NCBI GenBank assembly: GCA_938022165.1
Contig: CALIEI010000044.1
Span: 1 to 64,000, forward strand
Reading direction: 5' to 3'
Origin: an uncultured Saprospiraceae bacterium
Lineage (GTDB): Bacteria; Bacteroidota; Bacteroidia; Chitinophagales; Saprospiraceae
DNA length: 64,000 nt
Shown: positions 9,935-18,996 of the stretch, piece by piece
Position numbering within the stretch: position 1 is the first letter of the stretch
Layout: every line of letters begins with the position of its first letter
Program-made: the position numbers and the translations under genes
Notes under the pieces: generated by a model
Told to the model about the DNA's origin: nothing
Database searches by the model: none
What the model saw: only the letters and a program-made list of their open reading frames with translations

Positions 9935-11011
9935 TTATTTAACTCGATTGAATTTCAAAGTCTTCAACATCCAATTTGGCAAAGCCTTGGTTCTGTCACG
10001 CTTCTTAAGATCAAGATACCATCCGATTTTTTTTAGAATAGGAATCTTATGTGCTTCGACAAATTCAATGAGGGTGCCATCAGGATCTTCAATATAAGTG
10101 AAGTGGCCAGCAGCTTCTCCCATATCAAAACTATCCTTACTCTTTTCATCTCTACGACTATCTACTGTAAAAGGAAAACCTTTTGCATTACAAATAGCTT
10201 CTAGCGCAGGCATATCACTTATATCATAACAAAGATGGATATAGCCAAGATCTCCCCACATACGATTAGTAAATATCTTTTTGACAGGCGTATCAATCAC
10301 TTGAACCAACTCCAGTTCACTGTGCCCCAACATTTTGCTAAAGGCGCCTTTTCTGGCTTGACTATGTCTTAATAGTACACGCCTACATTTTCTTTCTGAA
10401 CCGGGGATACCTTTCCAATCCGTAAAGCTCTCCGTTTTGTCATATACTATTTGATCGTAGCCTAAAACGTCGCGATACAGTTTAAGCGATTGATCAACAT
10501 CGCTAACGCCAATTTGGCAACCAAAAATTCCTCCGGTAGAAAAATCTGTTGATGCAAACCAATCATTTGCAGGGACAATCTCAAAGATATTATCATAAGG
10601 ATCTTTGAAATAAAAGTGAGGCTTACCTTCTGGTGTTTTTGTTACTTCAGTAAGTAAGTCAACCCCTTTACTTTTTAGAAAATCATAAGTCTTAGCTACT
10701 TCTTTACTCTTGATTTTAATGATGAATATTCCATGATCACCTAATAGAGGAGCTACCTCTGGTCCCACAGGAGTTCTACTGGTGTACTGCCAAATTTCCA
10801 TGCCACCACCACTTTGCAAATTGAGTGCAAGGATGGCGTGTCTGCTTCTTGGTTCTCCACCAGTGTAGGGTAGCATAAGTGCTGCCTCCGCGGCCTCATC
10901 GAACATAGGAATATCCATTCCCAGATGTTTTCTGTACCATGCAAATGCATCGTGTACATTACTTACTCCAATTCCAATTTGTTGGATACCGCTTATGATT
11001 GGTTGTTTCAT
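9935..11011 (-). CDS. VOC (glyoxalase/bleomycin resistance/dioxygenase) family protein, two VOC modules
   Basis: QQIGIGVSNVHDAFAWYRKHLGMD and CQIGVSDVDQSLKLYRDVLGYD repeats; IEDPDGTLIEFVE. Confidence 0.85.
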   Translation of the reverse strand: MKQPIISGIQQIGIGVSNVHDAFAWYRKHLGMDIPMFDEAAEAALMLPYTGGEPRSRHAILALNLQSGGGMEIWQYTSRTPVGPEVAPLLGDHGIFIIKIKSKEVAKTYDFLKSKGVDLLTEVTKTPEGKPHFYFKDPYDNIFEIVPANDWFASTDFSTGGIFGCQIGVSDVDQSLKLYRDVLGYDQIVYDKTESFTDWKGIPGSERKCRRVLLRHSQARKGAFSKMLGHSELELVQVIDTPVKKIFTNRMWGDLGYIHLCYDISDMPALEAICNAKGFPFTVDSRRDEKSKDSFDMGEAAGHFTYIEDPDGTLIEFVEAHKIPILKKIGWYLDLKKRDRTKALPNWMLKTLKFNRVK

Positions 11012-11207
11012 GTTGTCAATTGAGCCGCTAAGATACTTAAAGCCTAATAGTTATCAATGGTTCAGTATTAAATTTTAAATCACTAATAACCAGTGCGTTA
11101 AGCCCATGATAGCTATCGTCATGAATCGCTAACAATCCTATACTTGGACTTATTTGATTTATAATTTCCAGAATTTATCGAATCATTCGTTATAGTATGA
11201 TATCATA

Positions 11208-11243
11208 AAAAAAGGCACTTGATTAAAATCAAGCGCCTTTCTC
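11208..11243 (-). terminator. Rho-independent-like terminator of the PLP fusion gene
   Basis: Minus strand AAAGGCGCTTGATTTTAATCAAGTGCCTTTTTTTATG: stem followed by T tract, just after the stop of 11264..13621. Confidence 0.8.
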
Positions 11244-11263
11244 TAAGATATATTTTTAAATAG

Positions 11264-13621
11264 TTATTGTGCTACTTGTACGATATCGTCTACTTTGTAT
11301 GCACCAGAATCTAATTTCGTCTTGATAGCGGTGAACGCCTCAAGTGTTGCATTGATGTCTTCTTCGTTATGACTAGCCGTAGGGATTAATCTCAATAGAA
11401 TCAATCCTTTCGGTATCACAGGATAAACAACAATGGAACAGAAAATTCTGTGTATTTCTCTTAGCTCATAAACCAATTGTGTAGCTTCTGGTACTGATCC
11501 GTGCATATAAACAGGTGTTACGCAACTGTTCGTATTTCCAAGATCAAAACCTCTTGAACGCAATCCATTTTGTAGCATGTTTACATTTTCCCAAAGCTTG
11601 TCTTTAAGTTCAGGCGTAGTTCTCAGCATATCCAAACGCTTAAGTGCACCTTCAACGATTGGCATTGGTAGAGACTTTGCAAAAATCTGAGAACGCATGT
11701 TGTACTTCAGGAATCTTACAACCTCAGGAGTACCTGCTAAGAAAGCACCTACACTCGCCATTGATTTTGCAAAAGTAGAGAAATAGATGTCTATATCATC
11801 TTGTACTCCCTGCTCAACACCCGCTCCTCGACCACCTTCACCAAGTGTACCAAAACCGTGCGCATCATCAACTAATAATCTAAATTGATATTTTGATTTT
11901 AATTCAATGATCTCTTTGAGAATTCCTTGTTCACCACGCATTCCAAAAACGCCTTCTGAAATAACTAGAATTGCACCACCAGTGCTTTGAACAATCTTTT
12001 CTGCACGCTTCAAACATCTGTCTACACTTTCTATGTCATTGTGCTCAAATGCAAAACGCTTACCCATATTCATACGTACTCCATCAATGATACATGCATG
12101 ACACCCTGCATCATAAACGATAACGTCTCTTCTGTCTGTAAGGCAATCAATAGCTGACATGATCCCCTGATAACCAAAGTTAACCAATACGGCTGCTGGT
12201 TTTCTTACAAATTCTGCAAGTTCGTTTTCAAGTTGATCATGCATGGCAGAATTACCAGACATCATTCTTGATCCCATTGGGTAAGCTAAGCCCCACTTTT
12301 TAGCTGCTTCAGCATCTGTCTTTCTGACTTCTGGGTGGTTACCTAGTCCTAGGTAATTATTTACACTCCATACAATAACCTCTTGGCCTCTAAATTGCAT
12401 ACGACTTCCTAGATCACCTTCAAGGTTAGGAAAAATGAAATAGCCTTCAGCCTGTTCAGCATACTGTCCTAATGGTCCTGGGTTGTTTTTGATTTTTTCA
12501 AATAAATCCATTCCTGATTGATTATGATTATTTAATTCTCGTGATCGAATCACTTTAAATTTTCCGTTATGGTTAGTCTTCCAAAGACTACCCGGTTTTC
12601 TTGCTAATATATCTTCTTGTGAATTTTGAATAACTTGTTCTGGTACTTGATTGTAGCCATATTCTATCATCCAAGACTCGTTGTATATTTTATCTAGATA
12701 TCTGCTTCCGTGGTCTGGGCAAACAACTACAACTACATCATCTTCAGTTAGCTCGTCTTTTATTTGGAGTAAAGCTTGAAAAGCAGCTCCACTTGAGTAA
12801 CCAATTAGAATGGCTTCTTTTTCTGCCAAAGATCTTGCTGCTAGTGCAGAGTCCTTGTCGTTAACTTTAACAAACCTGTCGATACCATCAAAATCTACAT
12901 TCTTAGGAATAATAGTTTTGCCAAGCCCTTCTATCTTATAAGGTTTTATTTGTGAGCTATCAAATTCCCCTGTCTTATGATAGTGCATCAATACTGAACC
13001 ATCAGCATCTACACCGACAACTTGTATTTCTGGGTTCTGTTCTTTTAGATATCTCGAAGTACCTGAAATGGTTCCTCCAGTACCTGCACATACAATAAGA
13101 TGTGTAACCTTACCTTTTGTGTCATTCCAAATTTCAGGACCAGTAGTTCTATAATGAGATTCAGAATTATCTAGGTTGAAATTTTGATTTACATAGTATG
13201 AATTCGGAATTTCAGCTGCTAATCTTTTTGCTCTAGAGTAATAAGACCTAGGATCATCTGGCTTTACTTTAGCAGGGCAAATGATAACATCAGCACCCAT
13301 AGACTTAAGCAAGTCAATCTTCGCATTCGAAGACTTATCTGTTATAGTTAACATACAACGATAGCCTTTGATCCGGCATGCCATTGCCAGAGATAAACCT
13401 GTGTTACCGGACGTAGCTTCTATGATAGTTGCACCCGGTTTGATCAAGCCTTGCTCCTCAGCAGATTGCAACATGTAACGAGCCACCCTGTCTTTTGCAG
13501 ATTGACCAGGATTGAAACATTCTAGCTTGCAATAAACAGTAGCCTTGCAATCACCTATGGCTTTGTTTATCCTCACCAATGGTGTATTACCAATAGTTTC
13601 AAGTATGTTGTTATATATCAT
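11264..13621 (-). CDS. Fusion: cysteine synthase/CBS-family PLP lyase (N) + AONS/KBL/SPT-like alpha-oxoamine synthase (C); candidate cysteate synthase-cysteate acyltransferase
   Basis: N: IGNTPLVRINKA, SAKDRVA, EATSGNTGLSLAMA, GTGGTISG; C: NNYLGLGNHPEV, GSRMMSGNSAMHDQLENELAEF, DDAHGFGTLGEGGRG, STFAKSMASVGAF; uninterrupted frame. Confidence 0.88.
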   Translation of the reverse strand: MIYNNILETIGNTPLVRINKAIGDCKATVYCKLECFNPGQSAKDRVARYMLQSAEEQGLIKPGATIIEATSGNTGLSLAMACRIKGYRCMLTITDKSSNAKIDLLKSMGADVIICPAKVKPDDPRSYYSRAKRLAAEIPNSYYVNQNFNLDNSESHYRTTGPEIWNDTKGKVTHLIVCAGTGGTISGTSRYLKEQNPEIQVVGVDADGSVLMHYHKTGEFDSSQIKPYKIEGLGKTIIPKNVDFDGIDRFVKVNDKDSALAARSLAEKEAILIGYSSGAAFQALLQIKDELTEDDVVVVVCPDHGSRYLDKIYNESWMIEYGYNQVPEQVIQNSQEDILARKPGSLWKTNHNGKFKVIRSRELNNHNQSGMDLFEKIKNNPGPLGQYAEQAEGYFIFPNLEGDLGSRMQFRGQEVIVWSVNNYLGLGNHPEVRKTDAEAAKKWGLAYPMGSRMMSGNSAMHDQLENELAEFVRKPAAVLVNFGYQGIMSAIDCLTDRRDVIVYDAGCHACIIDGVRMNMGKRFAFEHNDIESVDRCLKRAEKIVQSTGGAILVISEGVFGMRGEQGILKEIIELKSKYQFRLLVDDAHGFGTLGEGGRGAGVEQGVQDDIDIYFSTFAKSMASVGAFLAGTPEVVRFLKYNMRSQIFAKSLPMPIVEGALKRLDMLRTTPELKDKLWENVNMLQNGLRSRGFDLGNTNSCVTPVYMHGSVPEATQLVYELREIHRIFCSIVVYPVIPKGLILLRLIPTASHNEEDINATLEAFTAIKTKLDSGAYKVDDIVQVAQ

Positions 13622-13958
13622 TGTAATGTTTAACAGTGCTTAAACGCACATTAAGACTATATCTTCTCAGTAATTAGTCTAAAAAGGTACTATTTAATAC
13701 CCCAACAGCAAAATTAACTTAAGTTTTTTGATTAAGGGCTATGATTTTAGTCGAATTTAAATTGAATTACACTCATATTACATTAAAAATCTTAACGTAT
13801 TCGCTTAAAATTCAATGATATAGCTACTTAGCTCGTTTTTGTGCTGACATTTTGCATAGAAAAGCCAACCTGGGATGCTAAAATTAGTTTCTGGGAAGGC
13901 ATCCAAGTTTTATAATTTTCGTTAATATTATCGATTATAAAATACGTTTAAATAGCAA

Positions 13959-14381
13959 ATGACTCAAAAAGTACTTCTTAAAGTTAGATTAATATTAGAG
14001 TATAATGGAATGGTTTTGTTGATGAAACAAACTACCGACAATGGTGGAAAATATACTTTGGTAGGCGGTACCGTGGAGGATGACGAGTATGCTAAAACTT
14101 CACTGATTAGAGAAAGCAAAGAGGAGGCCGATATTGTTTTGGAACCTAATAAGCTTAAACTAGTTCATACCTTACACAAAAAGAAGGGAGAAAATACAAG
14201 AGTAGTTTTATACTTTAAGAGTAAAAATTGGGAAGGTGAACCCTATGCTTTAGAACGTAAAAAGTTCAAAAAAGTAGAGTGGTTTCCTCTGGATAAGCTG
14301 CCGGTAAATATGTCTCCAACTGTCAAGCATGTATTCAAAAAATACAAAGATGGAAAGGTATATAGCGAATACAAAAAATAA
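13959..14381 (+). CDS. NUDIX hydrolase
   Basis: Nudix box GGTVEDDEYAKTSLIRESKEEADI. Confidence 0.88.
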   Translation: MTQKVLLKVRLILEYNGMVLLMKQTTDNGGKYTLVGGTVEDDEYAKTSLIRESKEEADIVLEPNKLKLVHTLHKKKGENTRVVLYFKSKNWEGEPYALERKKFKKVEWFPLDKLPVNMSPTVKHVFKKYKDGKVYSEYKK

Positions 14382-14384
14382 TTC

Positions 14385-14582
14385 TTGAGTCCACTCCGGA
14401 AAGTAGCGGAATGCAAAAAATAGGCTATTTTGGATGTGACTAAATGATGCGGAGCAATTTTGATCTAGTAGATCAAAATAATGAAGGAACCAATGCAAAC
14501 TTGCATTGGCTAGAACCATTTCAAAAAAAATATCGCCAAAAGAGTCATTTTGTGCTTTCGTGACTTTTCGGAGTGGACTCAA
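14385..14582. repeat. Intergenic repeat element with ~20-bp terminal inverted repeats and internal palindromes
   Basis: TTGAGTCCACTCCGGAAAGT ... ACTTTTCGGAGTGGACTCAA (19/20 complementary); contains TTTTGATCTAGTAGATCAAAA and CCAATGCAAacTTGCATTGG. Confidence 0.8.
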
Positions 14583-14619
14583 CTTTTATAGATAACAATA
14601 TCCTAAACTAATAACAACC

Positions 14620-14715
14620 TACAGCAAAGGAAAAACCGAGGGACCGAAGCGAAGGCGTAGTCATGCATAGCGCGGTCAGCCGAAGCTTTTCGCGGAGGAT
14701 GATGGCCCCAAAAAC
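14620..14715 (-). repeat. Dispersed TTTGGGGCCATC-type element, copy A
   Basis: GGTCAGCCGAAGCTTTTCGCGGAGGATGATGGCCCCAAA; inverted relative to copy B at 17358. Confidence 0.8.
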
Positions 14716-14741
14716 AAAACCAGTTTATAAAAGGAAAAATC

Positions 14742-17258
14742 TTAAAACTTAACCAGCTTCTCGGTATGGAAAGTATCGCTGTCTGCCACTCGGCCGCGAA
14801 GGATGTACATGCCCGCAGGTAGAAAATCAACTGGCATCGAAATCGTAGGTCCAAGTACATCCCCAACAATATTGACCTCCAGTACTCTGCCTTGCATATC
14901 GATGAGTTGCAGCTCTGACAAAACGCAATCCGCACAACGGATCTCTACGATGTCGGAAGTAGGATTGGGAAAGAGACTCATAGGGCTATCAGAATCCGGA
15001 TCAGGTATGATCGGATCGTCGGCACTCGGCATAAAGGACAGCCATGGTCGCGCCTGCTTGATGATCAACTGATCTTCTGCCGTAATCTTATATTCGATAT
15101 CCATAGCGAAGTTGTCGCCTTCTTTAGCATTGTATAGTATTTCGAATTCGTCGTGAATCACCGTCAGAAAATCTCGCATCTGCTCACGATATATTTCAGA
15201 CATCATAATAGAGTCGGCAGGCAAAAAGTTTGACCCTTGAATAATGATGTGGTCAATCTCGTTTCCATCTTCTCGGTCCAGCAAAACTTCTTCTGGTATA
15301 GAATTGCCATTGGGGTTAGTGATCAACTCCTCCCCGACCTGAGTATTTAGATAAAAAGTATTTTCTGTATTGTACAATGGATCGACACTAACGCCTACAC
15401 CGTTGGCTCTTTCGTCTTCATAGTTTGGGTGGCAAAGCACACCCATAGAAGCGACAAAGTGATCGACTCGATAAAATTCTCGCTCATCAAAGGCGCGTAG
15501 ATTCCAAAGACTAGCGTACACCTGTTTGATAGATTTTTGGATGTGTCCCTCGTGCGGATGTTGCGTCTTGGAGTCATACAGTCCAGCTCCATTGAAGCCG
15601 GGCAGGTCTTCATTATTGGTGCTCGATCGACAACGGATAGAAGTACCCGCTGGAAAAGAATTTTGCATCTCACCCAATGCTTCAAACATCCATGTCGGCA
15701 ATTCCGCATCTTTGATATCATCTCTAAAATCATCCAATATTTCGTTTCGCACATTGCGATCAGCTAAGAAGTCTGGCTGCGCGATCATATCGCGAGCCCG
15801 CTCAAAAAAGCCATTGTGCTTCATAAATTCTTGGTAGTAATAAAAAGGCACGCCATAGCCATTCGGGATAGTATTATCCGGAAAACCAAAATCTAACATG
15901 GTAGCAATATTGGCACACTTCGCACCGAAGCTATCAAACATCCCAAACTCGATATCATCCAGTGGCATGATCTCCGTTCGCGTCAAATCCAGAGGTGGCG
16001 TTTGCGACTCTTGTGGTCGTATATTTTCAAACCAGGCATTGACTTCGTCTTGAGTGGCTTCTCTTATTTCAAAATTATCTTGCTCTACTTTATAGTACAC
16101 ATACTTTCCAAGCAAGCTGGCTATCTGTTCATTGTCGAGTGGATCTCTGATAAATGCATTCGGTATCTCTTGTTGTATAGCGCGCAGGTTGACATGAGAC
16201 AGCGGCGTCTGCAACGCTGAGGTCATGATCCCGCTCACCCTCGGCAAAGAATTGGGTAGCGTCTCATACAGCACGATGTCCCTAGCATCAGGGATCTCCT
16301 CTAAACCCACAACACGAAAAAAACCAAAACCCTCCGCCGGATTCAATCCCCAATAATCTATCTCTCCAAAAATATCTTCTTCGATCAAGACCGGTACGCG
16401 CGAATTTTCAAACAGGGCAAAGTCTCGCTCATACTCATCTTCATTCAACTCTGTGATAAAGTGCGAAAGATTATTTTCCAGATACGGCATACTTGCCGCT
16501 AGCAGTTCGTGGGTACGCTCTACTACTGTAAAATCTTGCCCATGCCCATTGCTATAATTAAATGCATAAGCACCCAGTGTACCATTATTGCTGATCACCG
16601 TCGGGTGATATATGATCTGTCCTTTTTTTACATTATCGCCAAGGCTACCGATCCCCACAGCCGCCGCAAAGTCCGCATGCAGATCGTGCAAATTACTATT
16701 GACAAAATAAGTCTTGGGATGATCCGTGTTGAAGTCTACAATCATGAATTTGACAAACACCTTTTCATTTAAGAATTCCGACCACTGCACTATTTCATGA
16801 CGGATCGATAGCGACTTGAAGGTGTTGAAATTATCGCAGGCTACCAGGCCATCCTCAGGATTCACAGGTGGTGCTGCATTTAGTGGTGCGTCAAAAGGGA
16901 TATTATGATACTCCACCATATCATCGACCCCATCGCCATCTATATCTCCCGGACTAGATTGTGGATAGCCCAGCACACGATATTGATCTGGATCAAGCGC
17001 TTCGTTCGGCTCGGTCAGCACCATTGCGCCATCACTCCCCAAGGTCATAGAAGTCGGCAGCTCAAATTCTCCCGTTTGTTGATTTCTGATTTGCACGATA
17101 TAGTACTGATCGGCGCTAGCGTTGATCTCCAATTCTATCTGCCCATTAGCATTGATGCTACTACTAGTGATCGGCACCACTTGCCCGATCGCCCTCGTCC
17201 CCGAAGCCACCAGTAGGCATATGATAGATAGTTTATATGCGATAGATCTAAGCATCAC
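14742..17258 (-). CDS. Secreted protein with phosphohistidine-swivel-like and PPDK/PEP-synthase ATP-grasp-like domains and T9SS C-terminal sorting domain
   Basis: Signal peptide; MTSALQTPLSHVNLRAIQQEIPNAF (swivel His); FGAKCANIATMLDFG...IPNGYGVPF; SIRCRSSTNNEDLPGFNGAGLYDS; C-term SLFPNPTSDIVEI...GMYILRG. Confidence 0.82.
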   Translation of the reverse strand: MMLRSIAYKLSIICLLVASGTRAIGQVVPITSSSINANGQIELEINASADQYYIVQIRNQQTGEFELPTSMTLGSDGAMVLTEPNEALDPDQYRVLGYPQSSPGDIDGDGVDDMVEYHNIPFDAPLNAAPPVNPEDGLVACDNFNTFKSLSIRHEIVQWSEFLNEKVFVKFMIVDFNTDHPKTYFVNSNLHDLHADFAAAVGIGSLGDNVKKGQIIYHPTVISNNGTLGAYAFNYSNGHGQDFTVVERTHELLAASMPYLENNLSHFITELNEDEYERDFALFENSRVPVLIEEDIFGEIDYWGLNPAEGFGFFRVVGLEEIPDARDIVLYETLPNSLPRVSGIMTSALQTPLSHVNLRAIQQEIPNAFIRDPLDNEQIASLLGKYVYYKVEQDNFEIREATQDEVNAWFENIRPQESQTPPLDLTRTEIMPLDDIEFGMFDSFGAKCANIATMLDFGFPDNTIPNGYGVPFYYYQEFMKHNGFFERARDMIAQPDFLADRNVRNEILDDFRDDIKDAELPTWMFEALGEMQNSFPAGTSIRCRSSTNNEDLPGFNGAGLYDSKTQHPHEGHIQKSIKQVYASLWNLRAFDEREFYRVDHFVASMGVLCHPNYEDERANGVGVSVDPLYNTENTFYLNTQVGEELITNPNGNSIPEEVLLDREDGNEIDHIIIQGSNFLPADSIMMSEIYREQMRDFLTVIHDEFEILYNAKEGDNFAMDIEYKITAEDQLIIKQARPWLSFMPSADDPIIPDPDSDSPMSLFPNPTSDIVEIRCADCVLSELQLIDMQGRVLEVNIVGDVLGPTISMPVDFLPAGMYILRGRVADSDTFHTEKLVKF

Positions 17259-17357
17259 TGTAATATACCAACTATCTGATCAGAAGTTCTGGCAAAGGCT
17301 GCTTTTCCTCCATATTTAACACGAATTTGATGGTAATTTGACGATATATTTTGTTTT

Positions 17358-17475
17358 TATTTGGGGCCATCATCCTCCGCGAAAAGCTACGGCTGACCGG
17401 GTCATGCATGACTCCGCTGCGCTACGGTCTAAAAAGACTGCCGCAAAAAGGCGGCATCATTACTACCCCTTGTCC
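17358..17475 (+). repeat. Dispersed TTTGGGGCCATC-type element, copy B
   Basis: TTTGGGGCCATCATCCTCCGCGAAAAGCTACGGCTGACC...CCCTTGTCC, inverted match to copy A. Confidence 0.8.
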
Positions 17476-17742
17476 GAGGATCTTACTGAATAAGAAAGTT
17501 TTATTCTCCGCATCCTCAGCTGATTCGGAAAAACACCTAAGATACCTAAGCCATTCTATAGCGTACAAGTCACCTAAGAAAAAACTAAGGTATCTTGAAC
17601 AAGTAAGCGGTGCACTTAGGTACCTTAGGTGACCGAACGATGCAAAGCAATTTTGATCCAGTGGATCAAAATAGTGAGGCCTGCCTGGCTGACGCCTTTA
17701 GTCAGACAGGGAACCGAGGCCCCCGCCGAGGCATGCAGAGTT

Positions 17743-17777
17743 TTGCTTGTTGCTTGTTGCTTGTTGCTTGTTGCTTG
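17743..17777. repeat. Heptamer microsatellite (TTGCTTG)x5
   Basis: ttgcttgttgcttgttgcttgttgcttgttgcttg. Confidence 0.95.
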
Positions 17778-17904
17778 ATCCTTAAAAAATAACAAATAAA
17801 ACTATATGACAAAGTGAACAAAATCACCTTAAATCCCAGGTCAATCTACTATATATTCAAAGTCCTTTTAGCTATATTGCAAGGGAAGAAAAACTTGATA
17901 GGAA

Positions 17905-18996
17905 TTGCTCGAAATACGTAAAATAATATCTGAATACGATAAGCTAGATCATAGCAAAGAAAAAGTTGCACTAGCCTCTGTCGTAAGTGTGGAAGCTTCG
18001 GCGTATAGAAGGATTGGCGCTCGAATGCTGGTTAGAAGTAATGGCCTCTGGACAGGTGGGATCAGTGGTGGTTGCCTCGAAGGAGATGCACTGAAGCAAT
18101 CCATGAATGCGATCTATAAAAACAAATCTTCGATCGTAGTGTATGACACGATGGATGATGACAAAAATCAAATCGGAGTAGGACTAGGATGCAATGGCAG
18201 AATAGAAGTACTACTCACACCCATAGACCCCAATGATCCAAACAATGAAATAGAACTACTGCGATCCATCTTGAACGCGCAAGAGCCCTCGATCATTGCA
18301 AAAGTAATTTCTGATGATGATGAGCGATTGGCTACTAGTAAGTTAATAAATCATCATGATACTGAATTGTCATTTTTGGACATAGACTCGGATGCACTAC
18401 AAGATGCGATACAAACGGTCTTGGCTAAAAAGTCTCCACGGATTTTTGACTTGCCGGCTGGAGAAAAAGAGATCAAGGTCTTACTCGAATTTGTGCGACC
18501 CGAAACCAGATTGGTGATCGTAGGAGACAACTACGATGTCAATGCCATGGCAAATATAGCGAGCACGCTAGGTTGGGAAATTTGGGTAGTAGGTAGATTG
18601 AAAAAACTAACCAAAGAACTTGTCGGAAAAGTGAAGCGCGTGATCCCCTTTGAGGAACATACCAAAGTAAAACCGCACGACTACACTGCTGTTATATTGA
18701 TGTCCCATGATTACAAATGGGATCTAGAAATCTTGCAACATTTCCTAGAGTACAAGCCTGCCTACATGGGCATGCTAGGACCAAAAAAACGTACCTTAAA
18801 AATGGATGCGGAATTAGAAGGTGTGAATTTAGAATCTATTGATTTTTTACACAGCCCCACAGGACTAGAAGTAGGCGCAGAATCTCCTGAAGAAATATCG
18901 CTGTCAATCGCCTCTGAAATACTGGCGGTCTTTAGACAAAAGGGCGGACAGCCATTGAGAAAAAAAGTAGGCCCAATACACGAAAGAGAAGTATGA
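17905..18996 (+). CDS. XdhC/CoxI-family molybdoenzyme maturation protein
   Basis: RMLVRSNGLWTGGISGGCLEGDAL; VIVGDNYDVNAMANIASTLGWEIWVV; SPTGLEVGAESPEEISLSIASEI; TTG start; overlaps moaA by 4 nt. Confidence 0.88.
   Translation: MLEIRKIISEYDKLDHSKEKVALASVVSVEASAYRRIGARMLVRSNGLWTGGISGGCLEGDALKQSMNAIYKNKSSIVVYDTMDDDKNQIGVGLGCNGRIEVLLTPIDPNDPNNEIELLRSILNAQEPSIIAKVISDDDERLATSKLINHHDTELSFLDIDSDALQDAIQTVLAKKSPRIFDLPAGEKEIKVLLEFVRPETRLVIVGDNYDVNAMANIASTLGWEIWVVGRLKKLTKELVGKVKRVIPFEEHTKVKPHDYTAVILMSHDYKWDLEILQHFLEYKPAYMGMLGPKKRTLKMDAELEGVNLESIDFLHSPTGLEVGAESPEEISLSIASEILAVFRQKGGQPLRKKVGPIHEREV

Noticed and set aside
14803-17319. Many plus-strand ORFs (60-110 aa) antisense to the dikinase-like gene
   Set aside because: Antisense shadows of a long, well-supported CDS with recognisable domains; no motifs of their own.
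17534-17631. CACCTAAGATACCTAAG ... CTTAGGTACCTTAGGTG inverted repeat as a tRNA or riboswitch
   Set aside because: No cloverleaf or known riboswitch core; better treated as part of the repeat-rich patch upstream of xdhC.
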